DNA of 64,000 nt, taken from Bedellia somnulentella. Lineage: Eukaryota > Arthropoda > Insecta > Lepidoptera > Bedelliidae. Position numbers and translations under genes: made by a program. Position 1 is the first letter of the stretch, and every line of letters begins with the position of its first letter. Under the pieces are notes generated by a model. It ran no database searches. It had not been told where the DNA came from and saw only the letters and a list, made by a program, of their open reading frames with translations. The stretch lies in assembly GCA_963576735.1 (NCBI GenBank), contig OY755173.1, positions 17,702,873 through 17,766,872 of the forward strand. The letters are read 5' to 3'. Positions 54,326 to 64,000 of this stretch are shown piece by piece.

Positions 54326-54400
54326 AATTTCATATTCCAAATTTTTGGCAAGAGAGTTGTCTTGAGAGCCGTGAGTATATGTACGTAAATATATACATAT
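54326..54400 (+). repeat. ~70-bp direct repeat, right copy
   Basis: Matches 53776-53850. Confidence 0.9.
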
Positions 54401-54466
54401 ACTCACGGCTACAAACCCCGAAAAAGGGTACCCAGAATAAGAAATCCCTCAGCCACTTTTGGAATG
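54397..54466 (-). mobile_element. SINE-A 3' fragment
   Basis: CATATACTCACGGCTACAAA, AAAGGGTACCCAGA and CCTCAGCCACTTTTGG. Confidence 0.75.
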
Positions 54467-55096
54467 TATGTATTGAATGACAAAATGATTTATTTACTAC
54501 CACGCTTAAATAAAAAAAAAAAATTGAGGTAACCACTAGGCTAAGTAAAATCTATACAAAAAATAAAGGAAAACCACTTGTATAGGTAAATTAAAGCTCT
54601 CAACTCTCTTTCAGCAAGAGTATATTCAGGTATGTCAACATATTTTACTCAAGTTTTACTATTAAGTGTCGATTTAAAATAAAACACCCGTGAGTTTCGC
54701 GTAAGGCGACTGAAGTCAAGGCGATTAGCGAACCGTTTAATCGGGAAACTGTCCCCAACACTAGCCTTCTTACCATAACCGACGAAATCGATTGAAACAT
54801 AAAATGAAGGAATGGCGCCTAAAGCTTCAATTTGTTTTAGTGTAGTTTTCTTGAAACCGGCAATATTTTGACCGGCAATTGTTGTTTAAATAATATTATG
54901 GTTCATTTGTTAATTATGAGGTTACCGTTCAAATTGATTTCTTTAGCGTAAACTGAAATAAAATTACTAAACTAAAGCATCGCATTCGTAGTGTAGTAAT
55001 TGTGTTCTTTGTTTCTAGGATCACACAAATTTGTTTTCTATAATTAGGAAATAATACTATTTTATAGTATTATACAAAAATACCGTACGTTTTTTA
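54467..55096. other. No recognisable feature
   Basis: About 630 bp, nothing recognised. Confidence 0.4.
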
Positions 55097-55346
55097 GCCG
55101 TGTAGTGTCGGCTTAGAATAACACTACCCCATTTCTACCCGTGGGTGATCGTAAGAGGCGACTAAGGGTATAGGGGCTTTTTAAGTGATTTTTGGGCGAT
55201 GTGGTTGGAGACCCGTCACCAAAAACATTTATTATTACCATCTTTTCCCGATCAACTTCCAAAAGTGGCTGAGGAATTTTTCATTCATAAGTTCTGGCTA
55301 CCCCGTTAAGGGATTTATAGCCGTGAGTATATGTATGTATGTATGT
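55097..55346 (+). mobile_element. SINE-A copy, type II
   Basis: Complete, little diverged: GCCGTGTAGTGTCGGC to (TATG)3. Confidence 0.93.
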
Positions 55347-55355
55347 TCTTTTTAA

Positions 55356-55403
55356 ATTCAACTGATAGACATATACTCGTGTCAATATGTCCATCAGTTG
55401 AAT
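55356..55403. repeat. 19-bp hairpin
   Basis: Arms 55356-55374 and 55385-55403 pair with one mismatch around a 10-base loop. Confidence 0.8.
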
Positions 55404-55652
55404 ATTGTTATGTATCTTAATTTTTCCAATAGTCTCAATCTCATTATTTTACGGCTCTGGTCAGCCTTTTTGAAGTAAAGCTAGAAGAATACATTTCAGC
55501 GACGAAAGGTGATTCGATTGTCATGCCATTACTGTTTCTATCACCATCTTATCTTTTATTCAGTATGCTGAAAGTGGCGTATGAAACTAAGATTCTAAAG
55601 CGCTGTCTAATATGTTATATATGACAGCAGCGGAGTTGGTTTGCTGGTTATA

Positions 55653-55894
55653 CATACATACATATACTCACGGCTATAAATTCCTTAACGGGGTAGCCAG
55701 AGCTTTGGAATGAGAAATGCCTCAGCCACTTTTGGAAGTTAATTGGGGAAAAGATGGTAATAATATTTTTGGTGACGGGTCTTCAACCACATCGCCCAAA
55801 AATCACTTAAAATGCCCCTATACCCTTAGTCGCCTCTTACGATCACCCACGGGTAGACATGGGGTAGTGTTATTTTAAGCCGACACTACACGGC
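55653..55894 (-). mobile_element. SINE-A copy, type II
   Basis: Complete. Flanked by TTTGCTGGTTATA at 55640-55652 and 55906-55918, with 11 extra bases between its head and the right repeat. Confidence 0.92.
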
Positions 55895-55951
55895 AAGTCT
55901 GTGTGTTTGCTGGTTATAATACCAACTAGTATGGCTGTGTAATAGTAGTAT

Positions 55952-56190
55952 GCTGTGTAGTGTCAACTTAGAATGTCACTACCCCTTTCTACCCACGGGT
56001 GTTGTATAGGGTATGGGGCTTTTTAAGAGGTTTTTGTGCGATGCGGTTGGACACCCATCACCAACGATACTTTATTTCTACCATCTTGTCCTTTATCAAG
56101 TTCCAAATGTGGCTGTCCAGTTTCTTGCTCTAAAGCTCTGGCTACCCCTTTTTGAGATTTATGGCCGAGATTATATGTCTGTATGTATTA
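55952..56190 (+). mobile_element. SINE-A copy, type IV, complete
   Basis: GCTGTGTAGTGTCAACTTAG, CTACCCCTTTCTACCCACGG (as in type III) and CCAACGATACTTTATTTC, ending TTTATGGCCGAGATTATATG. The best full-length type IV here. Confidence 0.9.
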
Positions 56191-56373
56191 TTATAGTTTT
56201 ATTGCTAGTAGTAGCAATTAATGTTTGACTCTCTTTTTTTCTTCTCTCTGAAATCACATGATGGCAAAAGTATTGATCGAACAGCATTACCATACCCATT
56301 TTTTTGTGAAAACATCAAAACACGCTATTTGAATGTTAGATCTGGATTTATCTGGACGCAGACTTATTTACGA

Positions 56374-57190
56374 CTAGTGGATCGTCCCAGCTTCGCACGG
56401 GTAGCGTTGTTTTTTTAAATATCTGAGGCTTCTTTCTTTAGTCACTGCTCAAGCATTGTGAAATTCAGCGCAATGATTTCAATTAATTAAATTTATAGCA
56501 CTACCTAAACAGTGTAGTTTGGTGATTTTTAATGCGCTTTAATGAACGGTTCAGTATTTCCGTTTAATAGCAAATTTTGGAATAAAACGCTATGAAGTAT
56601 TTATAACAATCTAAAAAATAAATCATTACGTGTTGTAGGATGCAACTACTGGCGCCATCTAGTATGTTATATGTAAATTAGTAACGATTCGGTTTTGGTC
56701 ACGGGCGCGATGGCTTATTTTATGTATAATTTCGGTGTTTCTCTACCGATTTCTATGATTCTTTTTTTATTGAATAGGTAATAATGTTACCTTTTTCAAA
56801 TTAGGGATGAGTGAGAGGTTTACAAACGTAAGAGTAAACAAATATAATCAGAATGTTCCGAACTGCTAAGCTATCAGGAATTACACGTGTTATTGTGAGT
56901 CAACCGTAAAAGATAGACATAAACTGTTGAGGTTTTTTTTTAGATAATATTATGAAAAATATTTCCGTCATACATGATTTCTATTTAAGTTTAACCATTA
57001 AGGCTGCACACGCGACGGAAGCTTAAAAAATATAGTAACTTCTCCCGTTTTCCCAAAATTTCCCAAAATTCCCCTTTACTACTCTGCTGGAAAGTATACA
57101 AAAACCTGCCCAGGAGAATGGAGAATAATTGTACCAAGTTTCGTTAAAATCCGTCGAGTAGTTTTTGTTTCCATAAGGAACATACAAACC

Positions 57191-57236
<46 letters not shown>

Positions 57237-57355
57237 AATTTTACTGATTGCATTTTTGGCATCAGTATCGATCCCTAATCACCACCTGATAGTTATTTTG
57301 AAAATATATTTCATGTACAGAATTGACCTCTCTACAGATTTATTATAAGTATAGA
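56374..57355 (-). mobile_element. Helitron Hel-1, complete
   Basis: Minus strand: starts TCTATACTTATAATAAATC at 57355, ends GATCCACTAG at 56374, A before and T after. TGTC run at about 57190-57235. 982 bp with no replicase frame; the 79-codon frame inside is not a gene. Confidence 0.92.
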
Positions 57356-57747
57356 TAAGTTCTCGCTCTATGCTTATTGCATCAGCAATAACTATAATCT
57401 TAGCCAGTACAAGTCCCTTAACCATTATATCAATTAATTTCCTTTTAGTTCCCTTTAAGTCACAATAATATTCACAAAAATTTACAGTTAATATCTTCAA
57501 ATTTCATTTAGGAAAGTTTTATAGCTCATATCTTTCTCCAAAAATATTATTTTCCATCATTGTAACACTACACTTATGCATTAAACTTTTCTTATAAAAA
57601 AGCAACTTAGGATGATAAGCAGGTCAAAAGTAAAAGGTCAGGTATTCAATACTTAATTATTGACTCTTGAGTGATAAAAATACGTCATGCCTCTTGCTAC
57701 GGTTAGGTTTGCCCTTCTTTATCAGCTCAAATACCATCTTTCTTTAA
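57356..57747. other. Spacer between two Helitrons
   Basis: 392 bp, nothing recognised. Confidence 0.45.
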
Positions 57748-58695
57748 TCTATACTTATAATAAATCTGTAGAGAGGTCAATTCTGTACATTAAATATATT
57801 TTCAAAATAACTATTAGGGGGTGATTAGTGATCGATACTAATGCCAAAAATGCAATCAGTGAAATTTTTGTCTGTCTAACGGTTTGTATGTTCCTTATGG
57901 AAACAAAAACTTCTCGACGGATTTTAACGAAATTTGGTAGAATTATTCTTTATATTTCTAGGCAGGTTATAGTGTACTTTTCAGCAGAGTAGTGAAGGGG
58001 AATTTTGGGCAATTTTGGGAAAACGAGGGAGGTTACTTCATTTTTTAAGCTTCCGTCGCGTGTGCAGCCTTAGTAGTTATAGTTACATGGAAGTCATGTA
58101 TGACGGAAATATTTCACATAAAATTTTCTAAAAAATATTAATCTGCAGCATATGTCTATCTTTTATGGTTGACTCATAATAACACATGTATTTCGTGATG
58201 GCTCAGCAGTTTGGAGAATTCTGATTATATTTGTTTACTCTTACGTTTATAGTTCTCTCATTCATCTCTCATTTAAAAAAGTTTACATTATTACCTATTC
58301 AATAAAAAAATAATCATAGAAATCGGTATAGAAACACCAAACTTATACATGAAATAAGCTATCGCGCCCTGTCGGTCGTCGCACCGCACGTGAATGCTAT
58401 AAGAGTAATTCTTTAGTAATGGTTGCGCGCGCAAAAGATAGCCGGGAGTATATATACATATACTCCCTGTATGTATGGAAAGTTTGTAACTCTGATTGTT
58501 TGTTTGCATAGTTTTATTTTTGGAGATACTGAACCGTTCATTAAAGCGCTTTCACAATCACAAAGCTACACCATTATTATGCTACTACTATGCTTAAAGT
58601 TGCACTAAATTTCACAAAGGTTGAGCAGTGATTGAAGAAACCTCAGATATTTTTAAAACTACGCTACCCGTGCGAAGCTGGGCCCGATCCACTAG
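57748..58695 (+). mobile_element. Helitron Hel-1, complete
   Basis: Starts TCTATACTTATAATAAATC after A, ends GATCCACTAG before T. The TGTC run is contracted to TCTGTCTAACGG. The middle (about 58370-58520) differs from sister copies and includes GGGAGTATATATACATATAC, so part may be a replaced or inserted segment. Confidence 0.9.
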
Positions 58696-58755
58696 TAAAA
58701 AAATATATCTTTATAGTCGCATTATTCATCGAGCTTAAACATACGTACAAACGTA

Positions 58756-58990
58756 CATACATATACTCACAGCCTTTAATCCCAAAAAGGGGAAGCCAGA
58801 GCTTAAGAGCTAAAAACTCCTTAGCCACATTTGGAAGTTGATAGGGAACAAGATGGTAGATATAAGGTATCGTTGGTAATGGTCTCCAACCACTTCGCCC
58901 AAAAACTACTTAAAAAACGCCCCATAGTCGTCTCTTACGACACGCGTGGGTAGAAATGAGTAGTGACATTCTAAACCGGTACTACACGTC
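58756..58990 (-). mobile_element. SINE-A copy, type IV
   Basis: TACATACATATACTCACAGC to TAAACCGGTACTACACG. Contains TTGATAGGGAACAAGATGG. Confidence 0.88.
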
Positions 58991-59388
58991 CACATACAAA
59001 CACCGAAAGAAAAAAGCTTTTCAAAACCTAAAACTTTCCAACGTTGAAACATTGTTACTTGAACTCGACTTTGTGAAATAGCCAACCCGTTCATTTTGTT
59101 GAAATTACAAGCGGTTCTAAAAGTGTTCTCAAATATTTCCGCTGTGACTCTGATGGCGTCTGTTCTTTTGTTGCAACTCGTAATTTAATAAGTGTCCCTT
59201 TCCTTGTATCGCTATCGCTTAAATGAAACGGACCTGGAGAGTTAAAGAGACTCTTGGAAACCATTTGTTGTTTTCAATTTTTATTTTTATATCACCTTGC
59301 TTTCTTAGGAGTATGTCTTTTAGAAGTTTTATAATGCTGGTGTTGATTTTAACAACATATATTCATAAGTGATATATGTATGTATTGA
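58991..59388. other. No recognisable feature
   Basis: About 400 bp, nothing recognised. Confidence 0.4.
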
Positions 59389-59727
59389 CGACACGATAGC
59401 TCAATGGGTAGAACACCGGTTCCCGTGCAAGCGACTAGTGTTTATATCCCGGATCGGGCCTACACCAATTTGTCTTTTCTAAAGACATATGTGTGGTTAA
59501 TTTATCATGGTTGTTAACGGTGAGGGAAAACATCGCGAGGAAACCCACATGGCTGAGTTGTACTTAGTCATGTGACAGTGTATTCGTACAAAACGACGAT
59601 AGGCCTGTCCCCTATCACGTGAGTACACTGTCCATGCAAAACGTGGGTACTCTGAACACCAGGTGACAAAGTGCCAACCCCTTCGGGGATATTCGGCGTG
59701 AACGTTTATGTTTATGTTATGTTATAT
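59389..59727 (+). mobile_element. SINE-B, second subtype, nearly complete
   Basis: tRNA-like head CGATAGCTCAATGGGTAGAA and B-box region TATATCCCGGATCGGGCC. Body as in the 29731 copy but with a short deletion after CCAGGTGACAAAGTG. Ends CCCCTTCGGGG, GGCGTGAACG, (ATGTT)n. Confidence 0.9.
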
Positions 59728-59734
59728 TCATACA

Positions 59735-59925
59735 TTACTCACGGTCATAAATCCCACAAAGGGGTAGCCAGAGCTTCAAAGCTAGAAACTACTTAGCCAT
59801 ATTTGGAAGTTGATAGCACAAAATGGGTCTCCAACTGTATCGCTCAAAAACCACTTAAAAAGCTTCATACCCTTAGTCACCTATTACGTCACCTGTGGGT
59901 AAAAAGGGTAAAAAGTGACGTCTTG
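59735..59925 (-). mobile_element. SINE-A copy, type IV, diverged
   Basis: TACTCACGGTCATAAATCCC, TTTGGAAGTTGATAG and GGGTCTCCAACTGTATCG. The tail abuts the tail of the SINE-B before it. Confidence 0.82.
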
Positions 59926-59987
59926 ATTTTAATTTTATGAAACAATAAGTTCAGAATAAATTATAAAAGCAAAGCATATTTTACTAG

Positions 59988-60085
59988 CCACTTTTGGAAG
60001 TTGATTGGCGGCAAGTATGTATTTTTTTTTTTTTTTTATTTTTTATTTTTTTTTTTTTATGGGCCTCCAACCTCATCATTTGTTT
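59988..60085 (-). mobile_element. SINE-A fragment with poly-T expansion
   Basis: GCCACTTTTGGAAGTTGATT, a ~40-base T-rich run, then GGGCCTCCAACCTCATC. Confidence 0.6.
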
Positions 60086-60589
60086 CCCTGTTGCTCGTAT
60101 AATCTTGGGTTCGTGTCATTTGAAACCGAAAATACAAATTAGACAATCTGATATACTAATCTTACAGATACAAAATCTTTTTTATAACAAAATAATTCTG
60201 TTCCTACAGAAATCTGTGACGTTAACAAAGAGTTCAGTTCTTCAACAATGTCTGTTATCTTGAAATAAGCTTCCATGAATACATTTCGTTGCGGATTGGC
60301 TTATCTCAGTCTGGCTGCGCGAGTTTCGGATACTTTATGCAGAATTTATTCTTTCAGTGTGTTGTATGGTTATTTACTCAGTTAAAAGGTTTGTATCCTT
60401 AGAACACCTTGGTAGCTAAGTGGAAAAGAACACCGGGTCTAATGTGTGTTTCACACTCGCTTCTTATTTCTATCAAATATTAAAACAGATTCCTGGTATC
60501 GGTCACATTAAACGCTTATTGAAAATTTGTAAAGAAACAAAATTGAAATGGAATAGTATAAGAAATTTAAAAAATGATCTTAAAAACTA
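60086..60589. other. No recognisable feature
   Basis: About 500 bp, nothing recognised. Confidence 0.4.
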
Positions 60590-60772
60590 TGTGGTGTCGG
60601 CTTAGAATAGCACTATTCCATTTCTACCCGTGAGTGTAGGTAAGAGGCGACTAAGGTTCGAGGCCAATCTTTTCCCCAATCAACTTCCAAAAGTGGCTGA
60701 CGAATTTCTTATTCTAAAACTCTGGCTACATCTTTAAGGATTTAGAGACGTGAGTATATGTACGTATGTATG
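60590..60772 (+). mobile_element. SINE-A copy, internally deleted
   Basis: GTGGTGTCGGCTTAGAATAG to GACGTGAGTATATGTACG and tail, lacking about 70 bp of the middle. Confidence 0.85.
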
Positions 60773-61120
60773 TAAAATAACATAGGTACATACATATAAT
60801 ACAGTAATATGTAATGAAATTTTAGCGCTACGTTTCACTTACGTAATTAAGGAGCGAAAAAGAAATAATTCAGCTGTAACGTTTAAAAATCATACAAATG
60901 AACTCGTTATGGCGTAAACATTGGAGTAATCTCGTCATAAAGTGAACTCGAATAGAATACCTGCTGATATTAAATGATGATGCAGCAGAGGGCAGCCTCG
61001 GAGATTTCAATATTTTTGGCACAAAGGACTAAGGATTACTTGGTAAGACACCCACACCCCGCTCGCCCGCACCTACTTCGGCCTCCGCTTAATAATTCTA
61101 TCGCAGGGCTATGAAAGAAA
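60773..61120. other. Non-repeat sequence upstream of exon-like start
   Basis: About 350 bp. GC content rises toward 61040-61100. A donor-like CTTGGTAAGA is near 61041 and an acceptor-like TTCTATCGCAG ends near 61106. Confidence 0.35.
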
Positions 61121-61147
61121 ATGGCTGACGGTGCCCGTTCGGAAAAG
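61121..61147 (+). CDS. Possible first coding exon (nine codons)
   Basis: ATG in a good context (GAAAATGG), nine codons reading MADGARSEK, then a consensus donor AAG/GTAATT exactly at a codon boundary. An acceptor-like TTCTATCGCAG 14 bases before the ATG would make a 41-bp internal exon; otherwise it is a first exon with its own leader. It lies in one of the few stretches without any recognised repeat. There is nothing to identify the protein, and a pattern this short can arise by chance. The remaining exons would have to be downstream, mostly outside what I could identify. Confidence 0.3.
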
Positions 61148-61395
61148 GTAATTTTATGACGCTTTTGGACGCATTTTTGCTCGGAAAATTGGTGCGATGT
61201 AAATTTATAAGATAGTTATTGTGCTTTTAGTAATATGGGTTGTCGCACTATTTTACTCGGGGATGAAAAAATGTATTGTAAAAATTTGCGTACGGTCAAT
61301 TTGTAGTTTGTTGCTTGCGATCAAAACAGTTTTAGCTGGTTTAGTGGTATAGTATTTTATTTTTCACATCAACGTTAAAAGTAATCTGTGCTATA

Positions 61396-61555
61396 CTTAC
61401 TCATACCTACAAATACCAAAAAGGGTAGCTGGAACTTTAGTTGTCGAAATTCTTAAGTTTATTAAGAAGTGGAGATAAGCATTGATTTTAAAATAGATCA
61501 CCTAAAAGAGCCAATACCCTAAGTTGCCTCATACAACACATGTGGGGAGGGATGT
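61396..61555 (-). mobile_element. SINE-A copy, very degenerate
   Basis: CCAAAAAGGGTAGCTGGAAC, AATACCCTAAGTTGCCTC and ACACATGTGGG in order. Confidence 0.55.
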
Positions 61556-61756
61556 GTCTGTGCATAGAAGGCTGGGTTTACACAGGTAAAAGATATAAAT
61601 AAATAAAATAAAAGCGACAAATTCGCAATATGAATGAAAAGTTTATAGATACATGATTTCACACATTTGATATTAAAATCTTCATAGTTTGATACCGTAA
61701 TCCCATGCTACTTAAAATATAAAATTCTTAGTTAATATTTCGTCCATCTGTTTTTA

Positions 61757-61997
61757 CATACATACATACATACTCACGGCTATAAATCCCTAAAAGGGGT
61801 AGCCAGAGCTGAGAAATAATAAATTCCTTAGCCACTTTTGGAAGTTGAGTGGGGAAAAGATGGTAGTATAAAGGTTGTTGTTGGAGAACCGCATCGCCCA
61901 AAAATCCCTTAAAAAGCCCCAAGTCCGTTAGTCGCCTCTTACGTACACCCACCGGAAGAAATGGGGTAGTGCTATTCTAAGCCGACACCACACAGCT
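61757..61997 (-). mobile_element. SINE-A copy, type I
   Basis: Complete. The target duplication ATCTGTTTTTA (61746-61756 and 61998-62008) abuts the element exactly, fixing the 5' end at AGCTGTGTGGTGTCGGC. Confidence 0.93.
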
Positions 61998-62064
61998 ATC
62001 TGTTTTTATTATAAGTTTATATGTGAAGATAATTTTACAAGGTTTATAATGGTGATGTAAACTA

Positions 62065-62240
62065 TCAGGAGAAAACCTATGTGGGTGGCTTGGCTGTGCC
62101 TAGTCGTGCGACAGTATATTTGATGACGTATCATGAGAATGCATTGTCCAGGCAAAAAGTAGATACTCTGAACTTCAGGTGATAAGAATTGATAATGTTT
62201 TTTAAGAAGTATTGGAACTTTGCCATATACCTAAGACGTA
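62065..62240 (+). mobile_element. SINE-B fragment, degenerate
   Basis: AACCTATGTGGGTGGCTTGG, TAGTCGTGCGACAGTATATT, GTCCAGGCAAAAAG and CTCTGAACTTCAGGTGA in SINE-B order. Confidence 0.65.
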
Positions 62241-62519
62241 AACGATAAGTATTTGTATAAGTTCTATAATAATAGGGTGAGTTTGTAGGGAGTTTAGCTT
62301 ATTTAATAGATCAGTAAAAAAAGATTTTATGATTTATAAGATTTAATCCCTTCTTATCTAAAAGCTATTATGTTGACTTACTATTATGTTTTAAATATAG
62401 GGCTGTTTAAACCCAGCAATTGGTAGAGTACCCCATTAAGATCTGAAAATTTAAATGAAGCAGAAATAAATTTCTCTACTACTACTGCTCTGTCGAGGTT
62501 ATAGTTAAGAAATATACAT

Positions 62520-62592
62520 ACATTTCTTTCCTTTATTTATTCTTTATTTATTAGTAATAATCCCCACATGAGGTTTTCATGAACAAAAAGAT
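62520..62592 (+). mobile_element. SINE-C-related fragment
   Basis: TTTCTTTCCTTTATTTATTC then AATAATCCCCACATGAGG, identical in layout to the right arm and flank of the palindrome at 39182-39260. Confidence 0.75.
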
Positions 62593-62602
62593 ATAAATAA
62601 TA

Positions 62603-62819
62603 TACATACATATTCACACGGCTAAAAATCACAAAAATAGGTAACCGGAGCTTCAGCTTAAAAATTCTTAAACAATTTTTGGAAGTTGAGTGGGAAAGGA
62701 CTTTTTAGCAAAAGTGGTTGATAAGGGGTCTCCAACGCATTTCCAATACCCTAAGTCATCTCTCACGATACTCACAAGAGGAAATGGTTTACGGTTTTTT
62801 CAACCGACACTACACAGCA
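62603..62819 (-). mobile_element. SINE-A copy, degenerate
   Basis: CATACATATTCACACGGC, TTTTGGAAGTTGAGTGGG, GGGGTCTCCAACGCATTTCC and CCGACACTACACAGC. Confidence 0.8.
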
Positions 62820-63865
62820 TCGCAGTTATAGTAAAATATGTAAATTTATGTACCAGTAACGGTCGATGTTTGCAATGCTTATTATTCCCGAGTTCAGCTC
62901 CAGGTTCGATATCCGAGCCGGGTCGAGTTCGGGAATACTTATACATTACTGTTGTTTTAATATTCGGGACGTTGAATGTTTGACTCTGAATGCGTAATGA
63001 AGGAGATAAATTTGCATTTTTCGACGTGATATTGTGAGAATTCAAGTTTTACCATAAAATAGAAGATAAAATTGGTTGACACAACTTAATTGCACATATA
63101 ATATTTAAAACTCCAATTTTTAGGTGTGGTTATATTTCGATTCAGGATTAGAACATGGACGTCATGGATTTGACTTATGCTTATAAATTTAAAAGAAAAA
63201 CAGTTTGAATCAGAAACTGCTGGATCAAACTAGGGTGAATTGCTTGATTATTGCAAAAGAAAGAGAAGACTATACTTTTTGAAGCATGTTAAAGCATCGG
63301 TAGCGGTTACTTTCAACAGTAATTATTATTTAACTGCACTACAAAGATAAATTAGTGCTCTAAATTGATAGAGGTATGCTTAGCAGGATTTTCAGTATGA
63401 GACTTTATCTGCTTCGAGTATAATAATATTTCTAAGTTAAAATGACCCGCCGCTATAAATTTTACGCAAGTCGAGAACATTTAAAAAAACCGGCTAAGTA
63501 ATACGTACACATACTGAAAGAATCTTGAATACCTACAATCCAATATTATCGTGTACAAATATTAGTTTAATAGCAATACTTCAAGGATGAAAACATCCGA
63601 GTATGTCAACAAAATCCTTTGTAAATATAAAACCTTTTGTTTCCAAATGCTTAAGGAAAGTAAAACAAACGTTCTAGAAAATTCGTCATTTCTTTTTAAT
63701 GATGTAGGATCACGTTCACGGAATGTATCGCTTCTTATTTTTATTTGCTGTTTAATGGAAGGAATTTATTCGATAAACCTTGTCGGTAGAAATAGATGTT
63801 GTCTTCATTAATGTGTTTTAAATAACGTCCATTATTTTGTACCGATAAAACCGAGGGTGGGGAGG
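62820..63865. other. Non-coding stretch
   Basis: About 1.05 kb. GCTCCAGGTTCGATATCCG near 62900 resembles a pol III B box but no matching A box was seen. The 74-codon frame at 63587-63811 resembles nothing I know. Confidence 0.4.
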
Positions 63866-63970
63866 ACTATTTCCTATCATGAAGTGAGGCGTGGGTTGAT
63901 AGCCCGAGTCCGGCCTATACAAACGTCTCTTTTCTAAATTTGTTAATTTATTGTGATTGTTGACGGAGTA
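63866..63970 (+). mobile_element. SINE-B head fragment, degenerate
   Basis: GAGGCGTGGGTTGATAGCCC, CCGGCCTATACAAACGTCTC and TTAATTTATTGTGATTGTTG follow SINE-B. Confidence 0.6.
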
Positions 63971-64000
63971 TTTGTATTGTTTTTTTATTTATTCTACACA

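Noticed and set aside
62885..62945. tRNA-derived SINE head
   Set aside because: A B-box-like word without an A box or shared body.
63587..63811. Small secreted or membrane protein gene
   Set aside because: 74-codon frame with a hydrophobic stretch but no splice, promoter or homology evidence.

Overview
This is a eukaryotic, AT-rich, non-coding window packed with transposable elements. I think it comes from an arthropod, most likely a moth or butterfly. The main support is several Helitrons with the termini I associate with Lepidoptera (start TCTATACT, end CTAG, inserted between A and T), (TATG)n-tailed SINEs and LINEs, a mariner element, and the absence of any bacterial-style gene or operon. 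No complete host gene is visible. Two short exon-like pieces (7124-7366 and 61121-61147) are the only candidates for host or unclassified genes.

The dominant repeat, here called SINE-A, is about 250 bp and present in some 40 copies on both strands. It starts at GC(C/T)GTGTAGTGTCGGC and ends in a CTCTGGCTACCCC stem-loop, then GCCGTGAG and (TATG)n. SINE-B is tRNA-headed, about 375 bp, and ends in CCCCTTCGGGG, GGCGTGA and an (ATGTT)-like tail. SINE-C is a second tRNA-headed family. LINE-A is an RTE-like non-LTR retrotransposon: one long copy at 9984-13187 plus about ten 5'-truncated 3' ends. Its last ~50 bases have the same layout as the 3' ends of SINE-A and SINE-B, which suggests that LINE-A-type reverse transcriptase mobilises both SINEs.

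Region by region: 332-3703 is a tandem duplication whose two units have since received different insertions (SINE-A, LINE-C end, MITE), giving clean empty-site comparisons. 4249-5020 is a SINE-A split by a 527-bp TTA-flanked element. 6-9.8 kb holds SINEs, an exon-like fragment and a Helitron. 9842-14341 is a mariner with LINE-A inserted in it. 15.0-19.6 kb is a nearly full-length CR1-like LINE (LINE-B) whose ORF2 is broken by a 27-bp-arm palindrome. 26665-28300 is a Helitron inside another Helitron. 31687-34661 is a SINE-A split by a 2.7-kb terminal-inverted-repeat element of a type I do not recognise. 35821-38844 is a Helitron split by LINE-C, which itself carries a SINE-B in its tail. 45975-46835 is a SINE/RTE chimera. 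48.3-50.9 kb has a 145-bp tandem array, remnants of a Helitron-type protein and a 169-bp inverted pair. 53.6-54.5 kb is a back-to-back LINE-A/SINE-B pair between ~70-bp direct repeats. 56.4-58.7 kb has two complete Helitrons in opposite orientation. The rest is degenerate repeat or sequence in which I see nothing.

The 'system' on view is a network of autonomous elements (LINE-A, LINE-B, LINE-C, mariner, all now damaged here) and short parasites (SINE-A/B/C, MITEs, non-autonomous Helitrons) that insert into one another. All family names are my recognition of motifs. No database search was possible.
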